NCBI GenBank assembly: GCA_001986395.2
Contig: MQVO02000013.1
Location: forward strand, 744,001 to 808,000
Direction: 5' to 3'
Length of the DNA stretch: 64,000 nucleotides
From: Irpex lacteus
Lineage: Eukaryota; Basidiomycota; Agaricomycetes; Polyporales; Irpicaceae
Shown: positions 1-11,585 of the stretch, in pieces
Layout: every line of letters begins with the position of its first letter
Position numbering within the stretch: the first letter of the stretch is position 1
The notes under the pieces: generated by a model
Database searches by the model: none
Seen by the model: the letters and a program-made list of their open reading frames with translations, nothing else
What the model was told of the DNA's origin: nothing
Translations under genes and position numbers: made by a program

Positions 1-282
1 GCCTGCCGTGGTGGTGGTCATCAGATTAGGTGCGGTTTCGAACGGTCACACGACGCACCGCCAAAGCCTCAGGATTCACCCCAGCCTCAATCATGCTGAC
101 ACAAACTGCCAGGGTCTCCTTGTCAAGTTGAGTGTTCAGAAGCTGTGAAATGTCGTAAAGAACTGCGAATTCATTGGCGGTCGGGCGGGGTTCAGCTAGA
201 TCGTGTTTCGACGTCGGCAAAGTTGCTTACTATCCAAGGTCTGCTGTGCTGAAGTAAGATGGTCGGGCTCTCTGCGAGACAT
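1..282 (-). CDS. MZT1: MOZART1-type microprotein (5' part; runs off the left edge)
   Basis: MZT1 is a small helical protein that binds the N-termini of gamma-tubulin complex proteins and helps place microtubule nucleators at spindle poles. Exon 1 is 282-231 (ATG at 282), the intron is 230-163, exon 2 is 162-59, and a second intron 58-3 ends in CAG with the next exon leaving the window. The 52 visible codons carry the family hallmarks [18 protein letters not shown] and GVNPEALA, and known MZT1 proteins are about 70-80 residues long. The start was chosen because the spliced exon joins in frame directly into the LYDIS motif. An open frame extending upstream of exon 2 is intron read-through and has no ATG. 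The gene is divergent from SF3B1, 203 bp away. Confidence 0.88.
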
Positions 283-485
283 GCTGCTGAAACCGTTGCT
301 TGCGAGGGCTAAGACGCAGACTCCAGTACGTTGCAATTAATTGTGGCCAGCAGGGGTGTGAAGTCCGCTAGCGGCGCTCATGTGACACCCTCCCACGTTC
401 AAGCGGAGCCTGAAACACAGCCACCCTTACTCAGCGCCTACTTTCTACAGTTTGTCACTGACCATTATCACGACTAAGGACGACC
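283..485. promoter_or_regulatory. Shared promoter interval of MZT1 and SF3B1
   Basis: The 203 bp between the two divergent start codons must hold both core promoters and 5' UTRs. I see no clear TATA box. This is inferred from gene layout, not from a recognised motif. Confidence 0.4.
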
Positions 486-3400
486 ATGGCTTCCCCTGGC
501 TCTCCACGTCTCGTCGACTCGTTCACAGCTCCGAAGGAAGTGTTGCAGGAGTTTGCTGAGCTCGCTGAGGAAGAAGACTTCGATCCGTTCGCAGAGACGG
601 CCTCGAAGCGTCAGATTGCTGCCCGCCAATCCGACTACCACAACCGTAGATTTAACCGGACAGCACTCGACAGCGCTGATGCATTCAAGGCGGCCGAGGA
701 GGGTGGGGAAGTGGAAGGCGGGTACAAAGATGCTATGAGGTTGCAAATGTTGGAGAAGGAGGAGGAACGGGTGAGGCGGGCCATTGAAGAGAAGGAGAAG
801 AAGGCAAGGGAGGAAGGTCAGGAGAAGATGGATTTGGACAGGACGCCGCCGAGGGAAGAGATTGAGGAGGCAGCTAAGGAACTTGCTGCTGCATCTGGGA
901 CGAAACGCAAGCGAAGATGGGACGTTGCTGAGCCTACCGACGACATCGAGAACAAGCCGGTCACGAACGGAGAGTGGTCGAAGGAAGCTCTCGAAGGCGC
1001 TGCTCCCAAGAAACGTCGCTCGCGGTGGGATGCGACACCTGCTGACGTTACCGCTGTTGGTGAAACCCCAAAGCGATCACGGTGGGACCAGGCCCCATCA
1101 GCGAATGGAGACGTACCCCTGCAGCCCATTATCATGAACGCGCCTGGTTATATGCAGGAGGATAAGCACAACAGATACCTCAGCGACGAGGAGCTCGATG
1201 CTCTTCTGCCGAGCCAAGGATACTCCATTGTCACACCACCACCCGGATACGCTCCCTTGGTACGCCCTCCCAAGTTCGCCACCGGCATCAGCGAAGGCTT
1301 TCAAATCCAAGAAAGCTCGGACGCCGCACAAGTGGCGGCAGCTCAAGGCCTCGCACCAGAATTACCGACAGAGATCCCGGGAGTCGGGTCTCTCGCATTC
1401 TTCAAGGCCGAGGATGCTCAGTATTTCGCCAAGATTCTCAAGGAGGAAGACGAGACGGAGCTGTCGGTCGATGAGATGAAGGAGCGCAAGATCATGCGAC
1501 TCTTGCTGAAAATCAAGAACGGTACGCCTCCCGTTCGGAAAACTGCCCTCAGACAGATTACCGACAAAGCCCGTGAATTCGGTGCTGGTCCCCTCTTCGA
1601 CAAGATCTTGCCTCTGCTCATGGAACGTACGCTCGAGGACCAAGAACGTCACTTGCTCGTCAAGGTCATCGACCGAGTGCTTTACAAACTCGACGATCTC
1701 GTCCGCCCGTACGTGCATAAAATTCTTGTCGTTATCGAGCCCTTGCTCATCGACGAAGACTACTATGCTCGTGTCGAGGGGCGTGAGATCATTTCCAACC
1801 TGTCGAAAGCTGCCGGTCTCGCACACATGATTTCCACCATGCGTCCCGATATCGACCACGCTGACGAGTACGTTCGCAACACTACCGCTCGTGCCTTCTC
1901 CGTCGTCGCTTCCGCACTTGGTATTCCCTCCCTCCTACCTTTCCTCAAAGCCGTGTGTCGCAGCAAGAAGTCATGGCAGGCACGGCACACCGGTATTCGT
2001 ATCGTCCAGCAAATAGCCATCATGATGGGCTGTGCCGTCCTTCCTCATCTGCGGAACCTCGTCGACTGCATCGCTCACGGTCTGCAAGATGAGCAGCAGA
2101 AGGTGCGAACGATGACCGCGCTTGGCCTCGCTGCTCTCGCCGAAGCATCTGCCCCTTACGGTATCGAATCCTTCGACAACGTACTCAAGCCTCTCTGGGT
2201 CGGTATTCGTCTCCACCGTGGCAAGAGTCTTGCCGCCTTCTTGAAGGCCATCGGTTTCATCCTTCCGCTCATGGATCCCGAGTACGTGTCCTACTACATC
2301 AAGGAAGTCACCATCATCCTCATTCGTGAGTTCCAAACCTCGGACGAAGAGATGAAGAAGATTGTCCTCAAGGTGGTTCAGCAATGTGCCGCCACGGAGG
2401 GTGTCACTCCTCAGTACATCAAGCAGGATATTCTACCTGACTTCTTCAAGGCCTTCTGGGTCAGGCGTATGGCATTGGACAGGCGGAACTACCGACAGGT
2501 CGTCGATACGACTGTAGAACTCGCGCAGAAGGCGGGTGTTGCGGAGATTGTCGGTCGCATCGTGAATGACTTGAAGGACGAGGCAGAGCCGTACCGTAAG
2601 ATGGTCATGGAGACTATCACGAAGGTGGTTGCATCCCTCGGAGCCTCGGACATCGACGAACGACTGGAGGTCCGACTTTTGGATGGTATCATCTACTCCT
2701 TCCAGGAGCAGACGACGGAAGATCAGGTTATGTTGGACGGTTTTGGTACTGTCGTGAACGCTCTTGGTACGTCTCTATGCTCTTTGTATGCAACCCGGTG
2801 AACTGACTTGTTTCTTTGCAGGTATCCGTGTCAAGCCGTACCTCACACAAATCGTCTCCACTATCCTCTGGCGTCTTAACAACAAGAGTGCCAAGGTTCG
2901 TCAGCAGGCAGCTGACCTTACCACTCGTCTCGCTGTCGTTATCAAGCAGTGTGGAGAGGATCAACTGTTGAACAAGCTCGGTCTCGTCTTGTTCGAGCAG
3001 CTTGGTGAAGAGTATCCCGACACCCTGGGTAGTATCATCGCCGCAGAGGGCGCTATCGCCAATGTTGTCGGTATGACGCAGATGAACCCTCCTGTGAAGG
3101 ATCTCCGTAAGTTGTGATCCAGTCCATCCGAAACTTCACTTGCTGACATGTGTGTCCATAGTGCCTCGTATGACTCCTATTCTCCGCAATCGACACGAGA
3201 AGGTGCAAGAGGCTACCATTAATTTGATTGGTCGTATCGGTAAGTCGTTTGAAGATTCTCCCTCTGCATACGCTAATACATTTCCCAGCTGATCGTGGTG
3301 CCGAGTTCGTCCCTGCTCGTGAATGGATGCGAATCTGTTTCGAGTTGCTCGACCTGCTGAAGGCACACAAGAAAGGTATTCGACGAGCCGCCGTGAACTC

Positions 3401-4198
3401 GTTTGGTTATATCGCCAAATCCCTGGGTCCTCAAGACGTGTTGCAAGTCCTTCTGACCAACCTCCGTGTGCAAGAGCGTCAGAGTCGAGTGTGCTCGACA
3501 GTCGCTATTGCTATCGTTGCGGAGACTTGCGGTCGTAAGTGTGGTTTCTTGTTTTACGCGACGTAAGAGCTCACTCTTCGGGTTACAGCTTTCACTTGTA
3601 TTCCTGCAATCCTCAACGAGTACCGAACAGCAGAGCTCAACGTCCGCACTGGTTGTTTGAAAGCTCTCACGTTCGTATTCGAGTATGTCGGCCCACAATC
3701 GGCCTACTACGCGGACTCCGTCGTCACCATGCTCGAAGACGCGCTTACAGACCGTGACCTCGTCCATCGACAAACAGCTAGCGTCATCGTCAAGCACTTG
3801 GCACTCGGCGTCGCTGGTCTCGGATGCGAGGACTCAATGCTTCACCTCATGAACTTGGTCTGGCCGAATTGCTTCGAGACCTCACCGCACGTTATTGGTG
3901 CGGTCATGGAGGCTATCGAGGCGATGCGTGTTACCCTTGGGCCTGGTGTGTTGCTCAGCTATGTTCTACAAGGGCTCTTCCACCCAGCGCGGAAAGTACG
4001 AGAGGTGAGTCTCCCATCCGACCACTCGTGCTCTGTGTCGCATATTGACTCTCCGTTTTCTACCAGGTATACTGGCGTATCTACAATTCATTGTACCTCG
4101 GTGCATCCGACGCCCTTGTACCATTCTACCCCGACGTGGGAGAGCTGAGCGAGGGTCAGAATGTCTATGACCGTCATCCACTACAAATGTTCATTTAG
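486..4198 (+). CDS. SF3B1: Splicing factor 3B subunit 1 (SF3b155)
   Basis: This is the HEAT-repeat scaffold of the U2 snRNP SF3b complex, which clamps the branch-point duplex. Six exons (486-2766, 2822-3106, 3162-3239, 3289-3534, 3589-4004, 4067-4198) give 1145 residues, close to the fungal and human core size. The N-terminus has three RWD motifs (residues 144-146, 180-182, 199-201), each preceded by a basic run as in U2AF-ligand motifs. Residues from about 300 to the end are the HEAT repeats, including DEQQKVR. Aligned by eye to human SF3B1 with a constant offset of 161, R464 equals R625 and K539 equals K700. The K666 position is arginine (R505, codon 1998-2000). All introns are 49-62 nt with GT..AG ends. 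The identification is secure. Confidence 0.97.
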
Positions 4199-5921
4199 GT
4201 CGTTCCGTTCCTGCTTCTGTATTTAGATAGTCTCACTTTACTTTACGCACGATATACATTTTGTACTCTAGTGATGGACTGGACGTGGTTGCCTGCCAAC
4301 ACGATGGGTGGGTGGTACATGAGTAGGCATGTTTTCACCGGTCGTTTATCAGCACGTACTAACACTGTCCATGATACACAGCAATTGGATGCATCACCAA
4401 ACACTCAGACCTACTGCTGGTTCCTTTCAACGCACTTCCGGTCTGGCAACTCATAATGCATAATGACATGAGAAGCTTTGCTGTAAGTCCAAGCGGCAAT
4501 CTCTCACCAATGACTTCTAGAAGTTATTATGCTGACAGCTAACCGTCGTTGCCAAATCAAGGGTATGTGAAGTTTGATTTCCGTAATCCACAGTCGCTGA
4601 AGAGACGTACACTCCAGTTCTGCATCGTTGTTCCGCCCATAGAATGTAAATTTGTACATTGGTCTGCAAAGCAAAGGGAGGAAGCGGCAACGGACGGTTG
4701 GCTTGGTCCTTCAAGCGTGAACATGTGTGGTATCACTGTATCAAGCGTAAGCTCTCTTCCATTTGCGCATATGACAACATCTCCATGGCGGCTTGATTAT
4801 TTAGCTGTCGTAATAATGATGAGGAAAAGTCCTTTTATGCCGTGTAAGTTCAACTTTTGTTCACGTCCGCCCACCCCCACCCTAGTCTATGCGATAGCCA
4901 TGTGTATCTTAGCGCGACTTACACTCGCTTCTATGATAGCTCTTCAAGTCGCGCTGGCACAAAATTTTGCAGTACTGACGAAACTCACGCGCACCCCGCT
5001 GATGGGAGGACTATCGTAGTCGACATCAACGTTTTCCAGACTCTTGTCGAGCGCATGAATAGGGTTCTTACGTTGCAGTTGCATCCGTCTAGTAATGAAC
5101 AAAGGAGGCAGGAGCCTGAGGTCCACGACGAACTGCCGCTGCCGCGTCATAAAGGCTAAGAGACGGGTTCCAGTACTGGCAAGACTTCGGCGTACGTCTC
5201 CCAAACCCTTTGTTTAGTGCGTTCAACTTACGCCCATCTATATAGTGTGTCATACCGTGACAGACAGCTTGTCATTGGCACCTCCTATGTGTACAACAGT
5301 GGCTACTACCTACTTATTTTTTTTTTCCTTTCCATGCGCAGCGTCGGCCCAGTTGCCTCACGCATTTCAGCATCAGGTCCAAGCGACTCACAGCAGCAGA
5401 GAAAACTACGTGGAGTCGCCCGTCAATAGTGTACCGACAATATTGACGTGGATGGATAGATGACGAATCGTTCATGCCTGTCCCGTTTCGTCTGCTCGTC
5501 TTACTAAATAGCCGAGAACATGCATTTCCCGTTCGGGAATGGGGTGTCGATCTTGGTGGCGTCCAAACCTTATTTCCAGATGTTTTCTGCCCGTGTTGGC
5601 AACCTTGGCCAGTTCAACGCCAAGTTCATGCTTTACACCAAGACTATTGCATGCACGCTCAGAACGAGTGTAACATGTGCACCATCTCCAGAAACAAAAT
5701 AGCTCTGCCGTTGAACTAATCGAGCGGTGAGCCACGAGTACTACTACCATATCATATCCGCTCCCGTTCTGGAGCTTCCTTTTCTGGAGCTGGGCTCTTC
5801 GCTGACCAAGCCGTTTATGGAACAGCAACACAAATGCGACCATGGCGTCATGAAACATACTGAACTTTGTGACTAAGCACCCAGCCCAACAACAGTTATT
5901 CCTGCCCCCCGCCGCGACGGC
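4199..5921. other. Gene-free stretch, nothing recognised
   Basis: About 1.7 kb between SF3B1 and the first MDR gene. Open frames on both strands are short, mutually overlapping and show no domain I know. The longest is a 128-codon minus-strand frame at 5472-5858. A T-rich run lies near 5310-5330. A spliced lineage-specific gene cannot be excluded; transcript evidence would be needed. Confidence 0.5.
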
Positions 5922-5929
5922 TATATATA
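5922..5929 (+). promoter_or_regulatory. TATA box of MDR gene A
   Basis: A perfect TATATATA lies 76 bp upstream of the ATG at 6005. The inverted paralogue has the same octamer at a similar distance (10866-10873), which supports function. Confidence 0.6.
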
Positions 5930-6004
5930 CCCTAGGTCAACTTAAAACTTGAACATACACATCACGGTACACAACCTTTCCATTCCAGTCACAGCACGCT
6001 CAAC

Positions 6005-7282
6005 ATGCCCCAAACCAGCCACCCCGCCATTGCAGTCACCTCTCCGGGAACTCTCCAGCAGATCACACTTCCAACGCTCTCACCCGCCGCCGACGAGGTC
6101 TTAATCGAGGTCGAATATGCCGCACTCGTTCCCGTTGACGTGTATCAAATCGACACAGCTTTCTTCGTCCAGGAGTATCCCCATGTGATTGGCTTCACCA
6201 GCGCAGGGCGGGTGGCAGCGGTGGGTGACAACATCAATGACCTCAAAGTGGGCGATAAGGTGAGTTAATGTGTTGAGGTGTCGTATGGCATGAGATCTCA
6301 TGATTTACTGATACAACATCTAAGGTGGCTGCGTACAACTTTCCAGCTGCAAAAAACAAAGGACTGCAGCAATTTGCCGTTGTTCCTCGGGTCCTTGTAG
6401 CGAGGGTAAGTACACCCTTCAGTTTCTCTGATAGCAGACTCTCACCTCAATTAATTGGTCTCAGCTTCCAGAAGACTATAACCTCGCCGAAGCAGCAGCC
6501 ATCCCAGACAACTACACTACCGCTGCCTACGTCCTTTTCGGCACCCCTAACCTTGCTCTTCCTCTTCCTTCATCATTCCCCGCCCCTTCCCCTCCTAAGG
6601 ACGCAGACCAGCCTATCCTCGTCCATGGCGGCGCCGCCTCCTCTGGTCAATACACAATACAACTCCTCCACCTCGCTGGATACACTCAGGTATACGCCAC
6701 TGCTTCTCCCCGTAATCATGCCTACCTCAAATCCCTTGGGGCCACTCAAGTGTTCGATTACCACTCTCCCTCCTTCGCACAAGATATACTCGTCGCTACC
6801 GGAGGTCAGAAAGCGTCCATTGTGATCGACACCATCGCCGCGAAACCAAGTATTGAGGCGTATAGCCCCCTCTTGGGCCCGGAAACACGCCTGGCGGTGT
6901 TGCTGCCGGTGAAGAAGGGTCCATCAGTGAATAATGAGGAGAAAGATGATATGAGTCCTGTGTTGTTACCGTGGGTATACGAGCTGACTGGGGAGGCGAA
7001 GGTGCTGGCGGTTGCGACCTTTGGCTTGTTCCAAGTGAGTTACTTTTCTGGATTTCCAGAGTGGCATGTGCTGACGATCATAAACAGGACCCTGTCGCGC
7101 TCAACTTCATGCCCAAACTCTTGCCCAAGTTGTTGGAGACCAACGTGTTGCGTCCGAATCGCATCCGTTTGCTTAAAGCATCCGAGGGCCCTCTCTTTGA
7201 ACGCGTCACGAATGCTTTAGACCTGTTCAGGCAGAATAAGATTAGTGGGGAGAAGGTTATCGTCGAATTGGCTTGGAAGTGA
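6005..7282 (+). CDS. Zinc-less MDR oxidoreductase, enoyl/quinone reductase type (copy A)
   Basis: Member of the medium-chain dehydrogenase/reductase superfamily: an N-terminal GroES-like domain followed by a Rossmann NAD(P)H domain. Four exons (6005-6259, 6325-6405, 6465-7034, 7088-7282) give 366 residues. Visible features are the GroES part with GYP/EYPHVIGF and VGDKV, the nucleotide-binding turn HGGAASSGQYTIQLLHLAG, an ATASPRNHAYLKSLGA strand, and the C-terminal KISGEKVIVEL typical of fungal trans-enoyl-reductase-like and zinc-binding-dehydrogenase-like proteins. No catalytic or structural zinc cysteine cluster is seen, so a reductase of enoyl or quinone substrates is more likely than an alcohol dehydrogenase. 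The substrate is unknown. The exon lengths are identical to copy B at 9519-10799, in inverted orientation, with a cystathionine synthase-like gene between them. Confidence 0.88.
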
Positions 7283-7612
7283 GCCTGCCTGGGAGGATCG
7301 TGACTGTGTATGTATTCAATTAGAACTTCAAGAATATTGCATCTACTAAAGTCAGATCCTGACCGCGATCGTTTGCCGCCAACTACATTCACACACTGTA
7401 AAATATTTTTAGTAATATTTGATACCAATACTCAAAAGTACTTGATAATTGCTGGTTCTCGCTTAGGGCCTAGCTCAAGTCCAGCACGGTACAATGGATT
7501 TTTTGAGCTGATGGCGTGTGCACACAGGAATATTGCGCAAGGGGCCTCCACGCAGGAGGACCGAGCAAATGGAGCCGCTTTTTGTTCCGCTTGGCAGCCG
7601 GCGCTCCAGTAC

Positions 7613-7619
7613 TTAAATA
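7613..7619 (+). promoter_or_regulatory. TATA-like box of the cystathionine synthase-like gene
   Basis: TTAAATA lies 106 bp upstream of the ATG at 7725. It is followed by a T-rich leader near 7669-7688. This is a weak match, called from position. Confidence 0.35.
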
Positions 7620-7724
7620 CCCCTCCTCCGAAAGCTCTTTAATTCTCTGCACCCATCCCTCTCACGAATTTTTTTTTTACTTTTTTCTCATACAGCCCAT
7701 CCAACAACACTTTCTTCTGTTACC

Positions 7725-9366
7725 ATGTCTTCGAGATCACATATCATCGACAACGCGCTGGGGGCCGTCGGCGAGACCCCTCTTGTTCGTCTCGACAAGA
7801 TCGCACAACAGGAGGGACTTCAATGCAACCTTCGTATGTGTCCACTTCAACCGCATCTGCAAAATTAGCTCACTGACGGTTCGAAACAGTCGGCAAGCTC
7901 GAATACACTTCCGTCGGTGGATCTGTGAAAGATAGGATCGCCAAGCGGATGGTAGAGAAGGCCGAGGAGGACGGTAAACTGACACCCGGCAAGAGCGTCG
8001 TGATAGAGCCTACTTCTGGCAATACTGGTGAGTGTATCGCTAGGGAGGTCTATCAGCAAACTCATCAACATTCTGCAGGCATTGGTTTGGCCCTCGCATG
8101 TGCCGTCAAGGTGAAACCGTCGACTTTCGTTGTCTGGACATATGCTGAATACTATAGATAAGGGATATTCTGTCATCATAACGATGCCTAACAAGATGTC
8201 ATTGGTATGTTGCCCATCCCATTTTCTCTCTTTGCACGTCGTTCATGAGAGTTTGTCTGCAGGAGAAGGAAGCCGCTCTTCGTGCACTTGGTGCGGAGGT
8301 CGTTCGCACACCCACCGAAGCAGCTTGGGACTCTCCAGAGTCACATATAGGTAGAGCATCCACATGCTAAGTTCAGCACCTCTCGTGGCTGAATTCCTTA
8401 ACGATCGCAGGAGTCGCGCTGCGTCTGCAACGTGAAATCCCAGGAGGGATCATCCTCGATCAGTATCGCAATGTTCGTGTTCAACTCTCTCCAAACTGGA
8501 CTACTCTAACTATTCAGCTTGATAGGTCAACAACCCCTTGGCCCACGAGCTCACGACTGGACCAGAAATTGTCAATGCGGTCGTAGCCACTCCGTCCACC
8601 CCTGCGAAACCGTCGTCCGGCAAAGTTGACGTGTTCGTAGCAGGCGCTGGTACAGGTGGTACGATTACCGGCATCTCTCGCGCGATCAAGAAGAAGCACA
8701 ACCCCGATGCTATCGTCGTAGGCGTAGACCCGGTATGTATGCTCTTTTCTCGTGTGTTTGTCACCTCAAAATTGATTGTAAGTAACAGAAAGGTAGCATT
8801 CTCGCTGTCCCATCCAGCCTCAACGAAGATGGTTCCGGATCCAGTTATATCGTCGAGGGCATCGGTTATGACTTCGTCCCCGACGTACTCGATCGGGCTG
8901 ATGTCGACACATGGCTGAAGACGGGAGACGAAGAGTCATTCGAGGCTGTCAGAAAACTCATGCGTTTGGAAGGCTTGCTGGTCGGCGGAAGTAGTGGAAG
9001 TGCCCTCAGCGGCGCTTTGCGATGGCTGAAAAGCGATGCCGGGAAACAGATCGCTCAGACAAAGGGTGCAAACGTTGTGGTGCTGTTACCTGATGGGTGG
9101 GTCTTATGCTCTTCCTCTGTATCGATCGAGCACGTTTCCTGACCATCATTGTATATAGTATCAGAAACTACATGAGCAAGCCGTGGTTCCTCAAGATGGC
9201 ACTCGAAGCTGAGCCGTCCCCGCTTGCCCACACCATCTCGAACATCCTCAAGAAGTCATCCAGCGAGGTCCGCACAGACTCGGAGAAGCTGGCGAATGGG
9301 ATTGCAGAGCGCACCAAGCCTGATCTGCCCAATAGGCCAGATGCATTGGACGAGGTCTCCCATTAG
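7725..9366 (+). CDS. Cystathionine beta-synthase-like PLP enzyme without regulatory CBS domains
   Basis: Fold-type II PLP enzyme that should join serine (or an activated serine) to a thiol such as homocysteine. Nine exons (7725-7833, 7890-8027, 8079-8110, 8163-8204, 8263-8350, 8411-8472, 8526-8732, 8789-9096, 9159-9366) give 397 residues. The PLP lysine lies in GGSVKDRI, the substrate loop is EPTSGNTG, the phosphate-binding loop is [10 protein letters not shown], and GGSSGS and LPDGIRNYMSK follow. The internal sequences ([39 protein letters not shown]) match cystathionine beta-synthase better than bacterial cysteine synthase. After the catalytic core only about 60 residues remain, without a Bateman (CBS) pair, whereas yeast Cys4 is 507 residues. 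It could be a specialised paralogue of the housekeeping enzyme. The introns were fixed by protein conservation. Confidence 0.88.
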
Positions 9367-9518
9367 AGGAGCAGTTCTCGTATCTCGGTGGACAGCACAT
9401 CTTATCGCACCTGTCGTTCACCGCATTGTAGATTCTTAATGATTGTATCGAACTGAATATAGATGTACACTTGACTACTTCCCCTACACGACCACGAGAA
9501 ACTTCCTTTAGACGACTC

Positions 9519-10799
9519 TTAATTCCATTTCAACTCTATCACAACTTTCTCCCCGCTGATCTTGTTTTCTCTGAATAGGTCCAAGGCGTTGTTGACGCGC
9601 TCCAGGAGAGGACCATCGGACTCCTTGAACAGGCGTAGTCGATTTGGGCGCAAGGCGTTGCTCTCAAGGAGCTTAGGCAGGAGCTTGGGCATGAAGTCGA
9701 GTGCCACAGGGTCCTGTTACGGAATGTTCAGTCAGCTCACATCGCATCTCCCGTAGCAGGGACATAACCTACCTCGAATATCTTAAACGTCGCGACCCCG
9801 AAAATCGTCGCCCCATTCGTCGCCTCATACAGCCACGGCGGAAAATCTGTGACCATGTCATCCTGCTCTTCATTCCTCACCGTCGGACCCTTCTTCACCG
9901 GCAACAATATCGCCAAACGCGTCTCCTTGCCCAACACGGGACTATACGCCTCGATACTCGGCTTCGCGCCGATAGTGTCGATGACGATCGGCACCTTCTT
10001 GCCCCCAGTTGCGGCGAGGATGCTTTGCGCGAGCGAGGGTGAGCGGTAATCGAATACATGGGTCGCGCCGAGGGATTTGAGGTACTCGTGGTTGCGAGGG
10101 GATGCGGTGGCGTAGATTTGGGTGTAGCCGGCGAGACGGAGGAGTTGAATGGTGTATTGGCCGGAGGAGGAGCCGCCACCGTGGATGAGGATTGGTTGAT
10201 CTGCGTGAGGAGGAGGGGAAGGTGCGGGGAAAGATGGAGGGAGGGGGAGGGCGAGGTTGGGGGTGCCGAAGAGGGTGAAGGCGGCGGTGGTGTAGTTATC
10301 TGGGATAGACGCCGCTTCGGCAAGGTTATAGTTGGTTGGGAGCTGCGATTGGGGTGGGTGGGTTAGGGGGTCAGGAAGTCTGCGAGAGTGGGTGCTTACC
10401 TTTGCTACTACAGGGCGAAGGACGAGAGCGAATTCTTGAAGTCCTTTGTTCTTTGCAGTTGGGAAGTTGAATGCGGCGACCTTGGACATCGCATAAGCGG
10501 CGATCGTTCTAGAAGACAAGTCGCAAGCTGGAAACTCGACTTACCTTGTCGCCAACCTTCAAGTCGTCTACCTCATTTCCTACTGCTTTCACCCGCCCAG
10601 CACTGGCAAAGCCAAGGACATGAGGATACCCCTGAACGAAGTAGGCTTTGTCGATCTGGTACGTGTCGAACGGAATGAGTGCAGTGTATTCAACCTCGAT
10701 CAAGACTTCATTGCCTGTAGGTGTCGGAGTCGGGAGGGTGATCTGCTCTATGGTCCCTGGGGAGGTGATTGCAATGGCGCGATGCGTAGATTCAGACAT
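9519..10799 (-). CDS. Zinc-less MDR oxidoreductase, enoyl/quinone reductase type (copy B)
   Basis: Paralogue of the gene at 6005-7282, on the opposite strand. Exons are 10799-10545, 10480-10400, 10342-9773 and 9713-9519, that is 255, 81, 570 and 195 nt, the same four lengths as copy A, giving 366 residues. Domains are the same: a GroES-like N-terminus, a Rossmann domain with HGGGSSSGQYTIQLLRLAG, and a conserved C-terminus. Intron positions are kept while intron sequences have diverged, so the duplication is not very recent. Copy A lies tail-to-head with the central PLP enzyme gene and copy B converges on it (3' ends 152 bp apart). Joint regulation of the three genes is an inference. Confidence 0.88.
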
Positions 10800-10865
10800 A
10801 TTGGACGGAAGTATCGGCTGGTATGTGAGGGGTAGTCTACGGTCATGATGAACCAGGCTGGTTCG

Positions 10866-10873
10866 TATATATA
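10866..10873 (-). promoter_or_regulatory. TATA box of MDR gene B
   Basis: A palindromic TATATATA lies about 67 bp upstream of the ATG at 10799. It mirrors the box of copy A. Confidence 0.6.
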
Positions 10874-11585
10874 CCTATGACGCAAATATATACCGACCTT
10901 CGGTGATACTTTCCGTCGACTGGGTGCTTAGTAAGGATTTGAATGGATTCTCGAGCTCGGGACGTTCCATGGCGCAATTGATTTTGATTCGTTTCCCCTG
11001 AACAGCTTTGTCAGCGAGAGCCGCAATGGTAAGTTCAGGCCGTGCGTATGATATGTTTTGGGTACTTACTGACATACGTATATACGTTCCTCCAATCAAG
11101 AGTTACTGTGTCAATGGCCCCTCCGATCAAGGTGATTCGAGAACCTTCGCCTCTGAGATCTGAGGGAGGTAGCCACACCGAGAAAACATCGTTGCTGCTG
11201 AGATTTGGTTCTTGCTATCTCTGTTGAATACACGTAGTAGGCTTTGAGGATTAGTTGATCAAAGGCGATGCATGACTCGGAGCGAGCGATCGTCCAACAT
11301 CGAAAATCTATCTTCTTTTCATTTTGATGACGCCGTCTCCCTGGAACATGTGCGTAGCCCTTCGTCGTATGCTGAGATGACGTGACCCACAGAAGACGAG
11401 GAAATAACACATATCGACCTTCAAACTACATCCCGATTGGCGAAATGGTCTATATCTGAGTATCGAAAAAATACCATATTAGACTCAAGAGTAGATCTGA
11501 GGATGTCGAAGCAACAACATTATCACTAATAAGTACAGCAATATTCTATGAGACCATAATAAGGTAAGACACATAACAGTCCAAG
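10874..11585. other. Intergenic, nothing recognised
   Basis: It holds the remaining upstream region of MDR copy B and the 3' flank of the gene ending at 11586. Short open frames on both strands lack recognisable domains or convincing splice chains. Confidence 0.5.

Noticed and set aside
5472..5858. 128-codon minus-strand frame and overlapping plus-strand frames
   Set aside because: No recognisable domain, mutually overlapping, and no consistent splice chain.
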